Assembly: GCA_001275005.1 (NCBI GenBank)
Contig: JWZX01002233.1
Coordinates: 1 to 23,527, forward strand
DNA from: Chrysochromulina tobinii
Lineage: Eukaryota > Haptophyta > Prymnesiales > Chrysochromulinaceae
DNA length: 23,527 bases
Reading direction: 5' to 3'
Numbering within the stretch: the stretch's first letter is position 1; each line of letters begins with the position of its first letter. Below the pieces are notes generated by a model that was given only the letters and a program-made list of their open reading frames with translations, was not told where the DNA came from and did no database searches. A program made the translations under genes and the position numbers. Below, piece by piece: positions 14,805 through 23,498 of the stretch.

Positions 14805-17198
14805 TTAGCCGTGCTGGGGCTCGGCGGCCAGTCGCTCGCGCGTCTCGGCGAGGAACTTTTCGACGGCGACTAGATTGGGATGGGTGGGCTCGAGCTGCGA
14901 GCTGAGCGTCTGCTGCGAGCTCTCCAGGTGGGGCAGCGCCTCCCTCCATTTGCGCTGGCTCGCGAGCACGAGGCCGATCGAGGCCAAGTCGGTCGCAGTG
15001 TGCACGTGGTCGGCGCCGTACTTGGCGAGGTCGATGGAGTACGCGTCGCGATAGGCTGCCGCGGCGGCATCGAGGCGGTGCAGATCGCATAGGCAGTTGC
15101 CAATGTTGGCGAGATCGCGTGCGACCTCGTGGTGGCTCTTGCCCAGGGCGCGCTCGTGCAGTTTGCGTGCACGCTGCTGCAGACGGAGCGCCTGCTCTCG
15201 TCGCCCATCCTGTCGGCAGAGGAGCCCGAGCACCCGCGCCTCGCGTGCAAACTCGGCCTGGACCGTCTCGGCGCCGCCGCCCAGCCCGCTCGCGCGCGCC
15301 GCGTCGAGCGCGGCCTCGGCTTGCTCGGCGCGCGCGTTGGCCTCCTCGAGCTCGTGCCGCCAGCCAGCCTCGGACTCGAGCTGCGCCCGCAGCTGTGCCG
15401 AGAGCGAGGCGTTTTCGCGCTCGAGGCGCTCACGATCCGCAGCCTGAAAGGCGGCGCTCGTCGCCATCGCCGCCGTCGCGTGGGCCAGCTGCCGGCGCAG
15501 CTGGGACACAAGCGACGCCAGCCCGCGCGGCGTCGAGGGCTCCGGAGGCGCGAGCCGCGCATGGCTAGCGGCGATGGCGACCCGCAGCGTGCGCGCCCCG
15601 AGCGCGGCCGCCGCCTTGCCGGGTCCGATGCACGCGACGAAGGACACGTCGGCGCCGCGCTGGAGCACGCGCGCGTCGTGCAGCAAGGTCGTGAGAGTGC
15701 TCTCGAAGAAGGGCGCATCCACATTCACATTCACAGCCGCGCTTGGTTCGGAGGCAGCGGACGCGCTCGAGGCGGCGCCCAGGGCCGAGAGAACTCGTTG
15801 CAACGTGTCGAGGGAGGCATCGGGCGGCAGCGCGCGCACGCTCAGAGCCTCGCTCTCGCCGCCAGTGACCGCCGCGAGCTCGACCAAGCACAGCAGGCCG
15901 CCGGCGCTGCTCGCACCCTCGGCCGCGCCCTCGGAGTCGGCGAAATCGGTGTCGGTGTCCAAGGGCGGCGGCGACTTGCGCTCGGGCGAGGCGGGGCCGG
16001 CAGAGGGTGGCGGCGTGGCGGCGCGCGCGAGCGGCGGCGTGCGCACCAGGACGATGGTGTGCACCGTCGACGGCGTCGCGCTCAGCCGTCCCATCGCGGC
16101 TTGTCGCCCCTTGTGGCAGCGCTGCAGCACCAGCAGGCCCTCGCGCGCCGATCGGGCTCCCACCCAGCTGGCCCCGTCGATGAGGGACACGGGGGTGCCT
16201 CCCTCGCGCACCGCCCCAACGTTGGGGCGTGAGAGGGCGGCGTGGCCGAGCGCACTGCTGGGCGGCGGCAGCGTGGCGGTCGCCGCGTCCGAGTCGGCCA
16301 CCGGCCCGAGGGCGTGCGCCGTGGTGGGCGGCTCCACTCCACTCGTCTCCAGGAGCACATCTATCGCGAGCTCCTCATGGATCAGCCAGCAGGCCATCTC
16401 GACGCAAGGGGCGCTCGGGCTGCCTCCCGGCTCGAAGGCGGCGCAGACTTCGGAGACGGCGCGCGGGGCGAGACCCCACTCGCCTATGTTCGTGCGCAGC
16501 AGCGTGTACGATTTGCCGCCGCCGCTCGGGCCGTAGCACATGATGCAGCCGCGACCGCCCTGCATGGCCGCCAACACCGACGGGCGCACGTGGCTGTACA
16601 CGACCGACTGGTTGGTGGATGGGCCGCAGACGGCGTCGGCGGTGCACCGGAGGGAAGTGGGCGCACCGCTCTCGTCAGTCGTCGCTATGCTCACCTGCGC
16701 CGCCTGCTCGTCCACCGCGACCGTCGAGCGCTCCTCAACGCTTGCCTCCGCGACCGTCACCGGCGGCCGCACGCGCACGACGACACGCAGGCGCTGGTCG
16801 GCGGCGCGCGGCGAGAGGCCAACGCGGCTGCTCAGTGGGTAGGCCAGCATGCTCGACGGGCGCGAGGAGGCCAGCATCCCTCCAATGTGCGTGGGCATTG
16901 CTGCATTCGTCCTGCGGCCCGCGGGCGGCTTTGTGAAGAGATGTCCGGCGCCGCCGCCCACAGAGCTGAAGCCAGCGTGCGAGCTGCTGCTGCTGCTGCT
17001 GCTGCTGCCGATGTCGGCGGACGACGAGGCCTCTGGTGCTGGCCGTCGTGCCGTGCCGCTGAACCCGGGAGAGGACACCACGCGCGCCTGACGCGCGGAT
17101 GGCTGGCTGGTGTTGCGAGGCGTGCTGAGCGTGCGCTTGGGCGACGGGCCCCGGGGCGTCTTCGAGCCGGCTCCGCCGCTGTTCACGCGAGTCGACAT
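14805..17198 (-). CDS. Kinesin-like motor fused to light-chain-type TPRs
   Basis: Intronless, 797 residues, ATG at 17198 and TAA at 14807. The N-terminus (1-135) is Ser/Pro/Arg-rich with a poly-Ser run. The motor-like region (about 136-545) has the kinesin beta-1 LRVVVRVRPP, a P-loop CYGPSGGGKSYTL (221-233), a switch I counterpart SATPSTVHTI (373-382) where kinesins have NxxSSRSH, a switch II counterpart LVELAAVTGGE (438-448) where they have LVDLAGSE, and ESTLTTLLHD (499-508) like the DSKLTRLLQD motif. A coiled coil follows (about 560-645, with RERLERENASLSAQLRAQLE). Then come TPR-like helices (655-795) with the spacing and HP/DH-type motifs of kinesin light chain. The P-loop is good but both switches are degenerate, so ATP-driven movement is doubtful; it may bind microtubules or nucleotide passively. 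The fusion would put motor and cargo-binding module in one chain. Confidence 0.88.
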   Translation of the reverse strand: MSTRVNSGGAGSKTPRGPSPKRTLSTPRNTSQPSARQARVVSSPGFSGTARRPAPEASSSADIGSSSSSSSSSHAGFSSVGGGAGHLFTKPPAGRRTNAAMPTHIGGMLASSRPSSMLAYPLSSRVGLSPRAADQRLRVVVRVRPPVTVAEASVEERSTVAVDEQAAQVSIATTDESGAPTSLRCTADAVCGPSTNQSVVYSHVRPSVLAAMQGGRGCIMCYGPSGGGKSYTLLRTNIGEWGLAPRAVSEVCAAFEPGGSPSAPCVEMACWLIHEELAIDVLLETSGVEPPTTAHALGPVADSDAATATLPPPSSALGHAALSRPNVGAVREGGTPVSLIDGASWVGARSAREGLLVLQRCHKGRQAAMGRLSATPSTVHTIVLVRTPPLARAATPPPSAGPASPERKSPPPLDTDTDFADSEGAAEGASSAGGLLCLVELAAVTGGESEALSVRALPPDASLDTLQRVLSALGAASSASAASEPSAAVNVNVDAPFFESTLTTLLHDARVLQRGADVSFVACIGPGKAAAALGARTLRVAIAASHARLAPPEPSTPRGLASLVSQLRRQLAHATAAMATSAAFQAADRERLERENASLSAQLRAQLESEAGWRHELEEANARAEQAEAALDAARASGLGGGAETVQAEFAREARVLGLLCRQDGRREQALRLQQRARKLHERALGKSHHEVARDLANIGNCLCDLHRLDAAAAAYRDAYSIDLAKYGADHVHTATDLASIGLVLASQRKWREALPHLESSQQTLSSQLEPTHPNLVAVEKFLAETRERLAAEPQHG
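16983..17008 (-). repeat. CTG/CAG microsatellite encoding poly-Ser
   Basis: A run of GCT triplets on the plus strand (AGC on the coding strand) encodes nine consecutive Ser residues in the disordered N-terminus of the kinesin-like protein. The tract is likely length-variable. Confidence 0.85.
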
Positions 17199-17800
17199 TG
17201 CCGGACCGGTCCCGCAGAGCCTTCTTGTTCGCGAAGTGCAGAGGCGGACCGGCGTTGACTCAGAGCAATCAGACCAATCAGTTCCGCAAGGACGATCATC
17301 TCAAATCAAAAAGTGCATCAGTTACATGGTCCCCCGGCGCTCACCACACTCCGTCTCAAAGGACGGCTCCGCTCGTCCGCTGCCCTCTCGGACAACAAAA
17401 GCTGCATGCTTGTGCGCAACGTCTCGCCGGACGGCCGGACGAGGACCAATTCGCGGCAATTGATTCGCGGAGGACGGAGGGTCGGAGCTGCTAGGAGCTA
17501 GCTCTGCTCCCCCTGCTGGCAGCCTGCTCCCTCCGAGATAAAATACCCTGCCTTGGATCTTCCGCTCTCAGAGGCCCCAAACATATTGAGTATTACGCTC
17601 GACACACACCGTGCATGCGTGTGTAGAGAGAACCTCAGCACACAATCTATGAGCGGCCCACTAGCGGCCCACCGGGTCGCAGAGGTTGCAGTGACGAGTG
17701 AGCGCCGCAAGACTTGGCCGGGTCATTGGCGCCGTCGTGGTCGCCATGCGCCTTGCGTGCACGCAACTCTCTCGCCGTGCACGCGACCCTCACCAGAGCC
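17199..17800. other. Intergenic region between KH-domain and kinesin-like genes
   Basis: It holds the 3' end of the KH gene and the promoter and leader of the kinesin-like gene. Visible structures are an imperfect palindrome at about 17603-17624 (ACACAC, GTGCATGC, GTGTGT) and a doubled GCGGCCCAC at 17652-17672. No gene is supported. Confidence 0.45.
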
Positions 17801-19387
17801 TCACGCGCGGAGCGGCGTGCAGACGGCCCACTGCCACACCCACGTGTCGAAATCGAAGGATGCGAGCTCGGCTGGGTTGGCCTTGGTCTGATTCTCCGAG
17901 GGGGGCGGCGCAGTCCCATACTTGTCCCGGTGCGCCTGCAGCGCCATCTCCCTCGTCGCGTCCGCCACCGGCGGCGCATCGCGCTCGCCGCCGCGCAGCA
18001 CCGCCACAATCTGGCCCCAGGCCTCGAGGCGCCTCTGGTACTCCGCCTTATGTTCAAGCGACGCGTTCGGGTCGGGCACAGCCTCGAGGACGACCCTTGC
18101 GGCGGTGACGCAGGCCTCGAGATCAGACGCTTGCACGGTGCAAGCCTGCGTGACCGATCGGCCTCCCGGCTCCTTGTCAAAGGAGAGACGAGACGCTCCC
18201 GAGGCGCGCTGCAGCAGTTTGATGTTCGCGCCCTTGGAGCCGATCAGTCGTCCAACGCAGCCGCGCGGCACCATCACATATCCCGACACATCGAGACGCT
18301 GAAGCAGTGCGAGCCGATCCTCGATGCGCTTCACTGCCACGCGGCACCCACTCTCAAACTTGTGCTTGCACACAAAATGTCCCTTCGACTTGGCCTCGGC
18401 GCCGCCACCCTCGGCGCCGCCACCCTCGGTGCCGCCCTCCTCCTCCTCCTCCGGCTCGATGTACTCGATGATGCACCCAGTCTCGCTCGCGATCGCCTTG
18501 ATGCCCGCCCCGTGCCGGCCGATGACCGCACCGGCCCATTCCTGTGGACACGGGACCTCGAGCGAGCCGCTCCACGGCGCCGCCACGACGAGCAGCGCGC
18601 CGAGCTTCTCGCGCGCCGCGTTCCCGGTGCCATCGACGAGGTCGTCCACCAGCGAGCGCGCCGCGTCCGCCTGCTCCTCCGTCCCGTCGACCGTCACGTG
18701 GCCTGTCGGCAGGGCGAGCAGCGTCGCGCCGGTATGCGTCGCGATCGCCTTGAGCATCCGTTTGCCCTCATCGCTCTTGTCGAGCAGCGCGAGCTTGGCA
18801 CCGACGGCGCGCACGTACGGCTGCTCGGCTGTGCCCAAGGTCACTCCCTTGAGGTCCGTTCGCCATGTGAGCAGATGCTCGCGCCCCTCCGCGTCCGTGA
18901 GGAAGGCGACGCCCTTGCGATTATAGATTCGGCCACCCTCGACCGTCTCGAGCGTGCCCTCCTTCTTGGCCTTCTTGTAGAGCTCGGCCGTGGTGTCGAT
19001 GACGACCATGCGCTCCCAGCCTGCGCCGACGCTCGGCAGCTTGGTCGCGTGCCCCGTGCCAGTTCCGTCCGTGAGCGTCGAGGCCACGTATTTCGCCGCC
19101 GCTGACGTGGCGTCGCCGTCATCGTCGTCGATCCAGTCGCTTCGGTCCTTCGCGCCCGATGCCGGCGCCGCCGAGTCCAATTTCATGCCCGCCATCGCCG
19201 CTGAGTCCGGCGGTGGCGGCGGTGGCGTGGGCGCGCCGCCCTCTCCGTCACCGCTGCTCGGCTTCGGCTTCGCAGGCGCCTTGCCGCCGGCGGCAGGCGC
19301 ACCGCCACCGAACATGGCCATAGCTGCCGCGCGCTTGGCCGCAATTTGCTCCGGCGTCAGCGTCGGGGGCGCCTTCTTCGAGGGCAT
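17801..19387 (-). CDS. KH-domain RNA-binding protein
   Basis: Intronless, 528 residues, ATG at 19387. The N-terminus starts with a Lys/Pro leader and TPEQIAAKRAAAMAMFGG, followed by a Pro/Gly-rich disordered stretch to about residue 80. Two KH domains with intact GxxG loops are clear: VPCPQEWAGAVIGRHGAGIK (277-296, GRHG) and VMVPRGCVGRLIGSKGANIK (371-390, GSKG). Residues about 205-252 look like a third KH fold without the GxxG loop (TGATLLALPTGHVTVDGTEE). An acidic Glu/Gly-rich insert (311-332) separates the domains. The family binds single-stranded RNA in splicing, stability or translation. The C-terminus ends in an aromatic FDFDTWVWQW. ATG 19387 is chosen because the upstream frame is Arg-rich shadow sequence. 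No named orthologue is assigned. Confidence 0.9.
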   Translation of the reverse strand: MPSKKAPPTLTPEQIAAKRAAAMAMFGGGAPAAGGKAPAKPKPSSGDGEGGAPTPPPPPPDSAAMAGMKLDSAAPASGAKDRSDWIDDDDGDATSAAAKYVASTLTDGTGTGHATKLPSVGAGWERMVVIDTTAELYKKAKKEGTLETVEGGRIYNRKGVAFLTDAEGREHLLTWRTDLKGVTLGTAEQPYVRAVGAKLALLDKSDEGKRMLKAIATHTGATLLALPTGHVTVDGTEEQADAARSLVDDLVDGTGNAAREKLGALLVVAAPWSGSLEVPCPQEWAGAVIGRHGAGIKAIASETGCIIEYIEPEEEEEGGTEGGGAEGGGAEAKSKGHFVCKHKFESGCRVAVKRIEDRLALLQRLDVSGYVMVPRGCVGRLIGSKGANIKLLQRASGASRLSFDKEPGGRSVTQACTVQASDLEACVTAARVVLEAVPDPNASLEHKAEYQRRLEAWGQIVAVLRGGERDAPPVADATREMALQAHRDKYGTAPPPSENQTKANPAELASFDFDTWVWQWAVCTPLRA

Positions 19388-19491
19388 TGTGTATCCGAGG
19401 GTTTTGCCTCGATGTTCAAGTTTACCGACCAGGGCGACGACGTGGACGATCAACACGGCGCTTTGTGTACAAATATGCGCAAGCCTCATCC
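19388..19491. other. Short spacer between the chimeric enzyme and KH-domain genes
   Basis: Only 104 bp separate the stop of the upstream minus-strand gene from the ATG of the KH gene. It must hold a 3' end and a promoter or leader. No distinct signal is visible. Confidence 0.5.
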
Positions 19492-22400
19492 TCATGCCTC
19501 GTCCTCGTCGTACTGGTCGATGCCCTTCATCTCCGAAGCCGTGTAGCCGCGGCGCTTCTCCTCGTCGCGCTTGATCCGGTGGAGCGCGAGGCGCAGGATG
19601 ATGAGCCCGACTCCCAAGCCCGCGAGCACGCTCAGCACCACGAGCACGTACAGGGTTGAGTGAGAGATGGCCTCCAGGCCCTGGTCGGCGAGCACGGCGG
19701 CCGTCAGGTCGAAGCCCACGCCGCAGTCGCCCATGTCGTACGAGCAGCTCGAGATGTTGCACCGCAGCTCGCAGATGTCGTTACCGAGGAGCGCCTTGCA
19801 GTCGAGTGGGCACAGCGTGTGGAACCGGTGCGGGTTGGCCGAGGCGCGCACCTCGCACCCGACAGCGCTCGGTGGCACGTGGCACAGCTCCCAGGGCACG
19901 CTCGGGTCCATCGTATAACACCATACGCCCTCTCGCGCGCCCCCTGGGTTACGGCATGCGTTGTGGCCGCCCAGACCGGCGTTGGGGAAGGCGGCATGCG
20001 TGTGCGTGTGCGCGTGCGGCGTCTGGTGTGACCACATCTGGCACGTGCGCCCGCTCACGCTCACGGCCACAGAGCCTCGGTAGTCGGAGCCGTTGCGCAG
20101 CACGTGGCAGCCGTCCTCGCCGTGGTCGCAGTCGGCGCCGTCCCAGCCGCACGCCTCGTTGTGGCACAGCTCGTCGCACTCGTCGTCCTCGAGCCACGAG
20201 GGCACGCACCCGTCGGAACAGCCCTCGCGCGCGGGCGTGCAGTCGTCGGCATCCCACGAGCACGCCGCATTGAAGCACGCCTCATCGCACTCGCCATCGT
20301 CCCTCCACGAGACGGGACAGCCGGTGTTGCAGATGGGCTCGCGCGCACCGCCCAGCACGGCGCCCAGCCGCGCCTCGCCCAAATAGCCGCAGTCGCCGCT
20401 GTCCCAGAAGCACGCGCTCGTGTTGCAGGACACGTCGCACACGTGGTTACCCAGGCCGCGCTCGTCGCACCCGGGCGAGCACGAGTACGCCACCGGCGCC
20501 TCCGTCGGCGCTGCATGCCCGCCGCCGGCCGCCGGCCCACCGCCGGCCGCGGCCGGCTCGGGGTCGGCGGCGGCATCGTACGGATACACGGCAAGCTTGA
20601 AGTCGCCTTCCTCATAGCCGGAGACCCCAATGTACAAGTGGCAGCTCGTCGGGTCCGCGAGCGGCATGGGTAACCCTGTGTCGCGCGCCGCCGCCGCGCA
20701 AAAGTACGGGCTCGTGCGCGGGAGCGTGAACTGCTTGACGCCGATCGAGTCGATGATCCAGGTCGCCTGCTGTCGCGTGGGCGCGCGCTGGCTGAAGGAG
20801 AGTAGAAGGTCGCTGTCTCCCGTGATAGGCACGAGCACGATCTTGAGGCCAGCGAGCGCCGGCGGCACGGCGAGCTCGTACGCACGCGTCTCGTCCTCCC
20901 TTACGCGCCCATCTGCAAAGCTGCCGAGCGTCAGCGCCGTTGAGGTGATGAGGGACGCGTCGGCAGTCTTAACGGCGGCAGGAGCGCCAGGGGCGACGGC
21001 ATTGTGCGAGGCGTCACACGCGGGAGCGGGAGCGCCTACTTGGCACGCCTCGCGCCGCATGTTGGGGAAGTCCATCGTGAAGCACCACGGACCCTCGGGG
21101 CTGCGGTCAGGGTTGCGGCAAAAGTTGTGCCCACCGAGCCCGGCGGATGGGTGCTCGTTGGTCGAGAAGGTGTGATGGTTGGGCACCTGTGCAGACCACG
21201 CCTGGCACTGGCGGCCGCTCTGGGTCGATGAGACGCGCCCGCGGTAGTCGGAGCCGTCCGCTTCGCTGTAGCATTCGCCCGCATTCCAGAAGCAGTCGTT
21301 GGCGTCGTGCTCGCACTCGGGGTTGTTGCATGCCTCGTCGCACACGTCATCGCCTACCCAGCTGTTCGGGCAGCCGAGTGAGCAACCCTCGTACTCGCCC
21401 AGCTCCCGGCGCACATGACGTGCCGCCGCCAGCGCGGCCGCGTCCCCCTCCGCCACGTCCCCCTCCGCCACGTCCCCCTCCGCACCCTGTGCGCCCTTGA
21501 CGTCCTCTGCGCCACCAGCGAGCGCGGCGATGCCGGTGCGTGCGTAGACGCGCCACCACAAAACGTACAGCGATGCACTGCAGCCAGCGGGCAGGGCGCG
21601 GGCGAGCGAGGGCTCAGCGAGCGAGGGGTCACCTACACCCTTCGCCGCGTCCTCCTCGGCCTCCGCCGCCTCCGCTACCGCCACCGCCGCCTCCTCGGCA
21701 GCGGCGGCGGCCTCGGCCAAAGCTCGAGGCACATCCCAAGGCTTCGGGCAGCGCGTTGTGATGAAGTGGGCCGCCACGGGCGCCGCGTCGGCGACTGCAG
21801 CGACTGCTGCGGGGCGTGCGACGGGGAAGCGGGCGGGCGTCAGCTCGGGGTTACTGCCGTCGTAGTGCAGGTTGAGCAGCGCCTGCTCGGTGCAATCGAC
21901 GACGCTGCGGTAGATAGAGGGGGGGCTGCCGCGCGAGAGCGCGAGCAACGCCGCGAAGGTGGCCTCTGATGGCCGGAGGCGCATCACGCCGGCGTTGAAG
22001 GTGGCGGCGTGTGCGCCCGCGGCTGCCTCCGCTGCAAAGGCGGCGGGTGAGCGGAAGAGGGACGTGGGGTCGCGCAGGAGCAGAGCGTCCGCGTCAAGGT
22101 AGAAGATCGACGAGGAGTTGGGCAGGGCGAAGAGGCGGAGTTTGGTAAACATGTGGCCCCACCGTGCATTCTCATCCGCAGCGTAGCGCACGCATCGCGG
22201 GTGGGTGCCCCACCATGGCTCGGGCAGCGACTCGATGCGTACCACCCGCCAGCCGACGCTCTCGAGCAGCGGCGTCCAGCTCTCGGGCACGGCGGCGGTG
22301 ACGAGGGCGAGGAGCGGCCGGCCCGACACCTCGACGGCGCGTATGGACGATCCGAGGGCCACCGCCCCTGCGAGGTACCGACGGTCCGCTGTCGTGAGCA

Positions 22401-23400
22401 GCGTCGCGTACGTCTCGCCGGTAACGCCGCCCGGGGCGTCCACGCCGGAGGGCAGGGGCGGCCATGCAGTTGGAGGCACCTCGATCGGCGGCACCGCGGA
22501 CGTGGCCGTGCCCACGGCAGCTGCGTCGTCGTCGTCGTTGGCGGACTCATCGATGGCCTCCTCCGCGAGGGCGCGGGTGACGAGGCCGTGGTAGAGGCGG
22601 AGTGCGGCGGGTGGCATCTGCTCGAACTCCTCGGGCCGCCAGCGCGGCGACGGCGGCGGCGCGTCCAGCCGCGACATCGCAGCGGCGAGCGCCGTCGCAT
22701 TGGGTGGCCGCACGCGCACCCCGAGTCGGCCCAACCGGGCGTGTAGCGCGTACACGGTGCGCTCGGGCTGTCGGACGAGGGCGTCGTGGCGCACGAGCAC
22801 CAGCGGCTGTGCGGCGCACGCGCGCAGCGCCTCGCCCATGTAGTGCTCCCAGATCGCGCCCCAGTGCCAAAGGGCGAGGGTGCGCGAGTAGCGCAGCATC
22901 GTTGACGCAAAATCGAGCGGGTGGCGCACGGTGAGGATGCACGCGGCGTCATGGCCGAGCAGCGGTAGCCAATCGGCCGCGGTGAGCGAGAAGCGTGGGT
23001 CTTTGATCGCCCAGCCGCCGCGGCGGTCAAGCTTCGCTACGATGGCTGTCGCCGCCAAGATGTCGAAGTGTGTGGCCACGCCGTCGCGACGGAAGCCGTA
23101 GCCGACCCAGGCGGGAAGCTCGCCGGGCACGTCTTGTGCGCCGCCGGCGAGCAGCCGCTGCATGTTGAGCCTGACCACATCGCGACGCTCGTGGTACTTG
23201 AACGGGTTCGCCTCCGACGACTGCTGCATGAGCAGCTCCGACGGCTCGCCGAGGTGCAGGCCGAGCTCGCCGAGCGCCCACGCGACGAGCGAGGTGCCAG
23301 AGTGGTGCGGGCCGAGGACAAGCACGCGCGATGAACGTGGCGCCGACGGCGAGGATGGCGCGGAGGCGGCGGAGAGGAGGCCGTGAAGCGCAATCAACAT
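19492..23400 (-). CDS. Sulfotransferase-GT8-LNR-kringle-PPC transmembrane chimera
   Basis: One uninterrupted frame of 1302 residues. Residues 1-20 resemble a signal peptide. Sulfotransferase: VLVLGPHHSGTSL (26-38) as the 5'-phosphosulfate loop and TVRHPLDFASTM (157-168) as the 3'-phosphate site. GT8 glycosyltransferase: YATLLTTADRRYLAGAVAL (331-349), FYLDADALLLRD with the DxD (433-444), NAGVMRLRPS (469-478), DCTEQALLN (502-510) and HFITTRCPKPW (545-555). Then a Notch/Lin-12 repeat (673-703), a kringle (710-786, GSDYRG, CRNPD, PWCFT), a PPC-like beta domain (about 817-942), three LNRs (974-1004, 1024-1054, 1061-1091), a second kringle (1098-1173), a fifth LNR (1197-1226), one membrane helix (1249-1273) and a 29-residue charged tail. 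It is probably a type I protein of Golgi or cell surface that adds sulfate and sugar to a glycan, with Ca-binding LNRs and kringles for binding partners. The substrate is unknown. Confidence 0.9.
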   Translation of the reverse strand: MLIALHGLLSAASAPSSPSAPRSSRVLVLGPHHSGTSLVAWALGELGLHLGEPSELLMQQSSEANPFKYHERRDVVRLNMQRLLAGGAQDVPGELPAWVGYGFRRDGVATHFDILAATAIVAKLDRRGGWAIKDPRFSLTAADWLPLLGHDAACILTVRHPLDFASTMLRYSRTLALWHWGAIWEHYMGEALRACAAQPLVLVRHDALVRQPERTVYALHARLGRLGVRVRPPNATALAAAMSRLDAPPPSPRWRPEEFEQMPPAALRLYHGLVTRALAEEAIDESANDDDDAAAVGTATSAVPPIEVPPTAWPPLPSGVDAPGGVTGETYATLLTTADRRYLAGAVALGSSIRAVEVSGRPLLALVTAAVPESWTPLLESVGWRVVRIESLPEPWWGTHPRCVRYAADENARWGHMFTKLRLFALPNSSSIFYLDADALLLRDPTSLFRSPAAFAAEAAAGAHAATFNAGVMRLRPSEATFAALLALSRGSPPSIYRSVVDCTEQALLNLHYDGSNPELTPARFPVARPAAVAAVADAAPVAAHFITTRCPKPWDVPRALAEAAAAAEEAAVAVAEAAEAEEDAAKGVGDPSLAEPSLARALPAGCSASLYVLWWRVYARTGIAALAGGAEDVKGAQGAEGDVAEGDVAEGDAAALAAARHVRRELGEYEGCSLGCPNSWVGDDVCDEACNNPECEHDANDCFWNAGECYSEADGSDYRGRVSSTQSGRQCQAWSAQVPNHHTFSTNEHPSAGLGGHNFCRNPDRSPEGPWCFTMDFPNMRREACQVGAPAPACDASHNAVAPGAPAAVKTADASLITSTALTLGSFADGRVREDETRAYELAVPPALAGLKIVLVPITGDSDLLLSFSQRAPTRQQATWIIDSIGVKQFTLPRTSPYFCAAAARDTGLPMPLADPTSCHLYIGVSGYEEGDFKLAVYPYDAAADPEPAAAGGGPAAGGGHAAPTEAPVAYSCSPGCDERGLGNHVCDVSCNTSACFWDSGDCGYLGEARLGAVLGGAREPICNTGCPVSWRDDGECDEACFNAACSWDADDCTPAREGCSDGCVPSWLEDDECDELCHNEACGWDGADCDHGEDGCHVLRNGSDYRGSVAVSVSGRTCQMWSHQTPHAHTHTHAAFPNAGLGGHNACRNPGGAREGVWCYTMDPSVPWELCHVPPSAVGCEVRASANPHRFHTLCPLDCKALLGNDICELRCNISSCSYDMGDCGVGFDLTAAVLADQGLEAISHSTLYVLVVLSVLAGLGVGLIILRLALHRIKRDEEKRRGYTASEMKGIDQYDEDEA
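21442..21483 (-). repeat. 15-bp coding repeat (Glu-Gly-Asp-Val-Ala)
   Basis: A 15-bp unit (GTCCCCCTCCGCCAC on the plus strand) is repeated nearly three times and encodes EGDVAEGDVAEGD in the linker between the GT8 domain and the first LNR. Confidence 0.85.
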
Positions 23401-23498
23401 TGTTCACGGCCTGACGAGCGAAAAAACTCGTCTTCTTACCTGACGAGCAAACATCTCGTCTTCCCACAGCCCGCGGAAGCAGAAGTGCGTCCACAGCC
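23401..23498. promoter_or_regulatory. Short upstream region with twin hairpins, possible bidirectional promoter
   Basis: Two copies of a GACGAG-loop-CTCGTC inverted repeat lie at 23413-23432 and 23442-23460, in direct tandem with a 29-bp period. They sit just upstream of the chimera's start codon and could be protein-binding sites or a leader RNA structure. If the ATG at 23499 on the plus strand is real, 98 bp serve both genes. Confidence 0.4.

Noticed and set aside
15129-16232. 367-codon plus-strand open frame opposite the kinesin-like gene
   Set aside because: Arg/Ala-rich low-complexity shadow; the minus strand has the motor motifs.
17714-19105. 463-codon plus-strand open frame opposite the KH gene
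   Set aside because: Shadow frame; the opposite strand encodes two GxxG KH domains.
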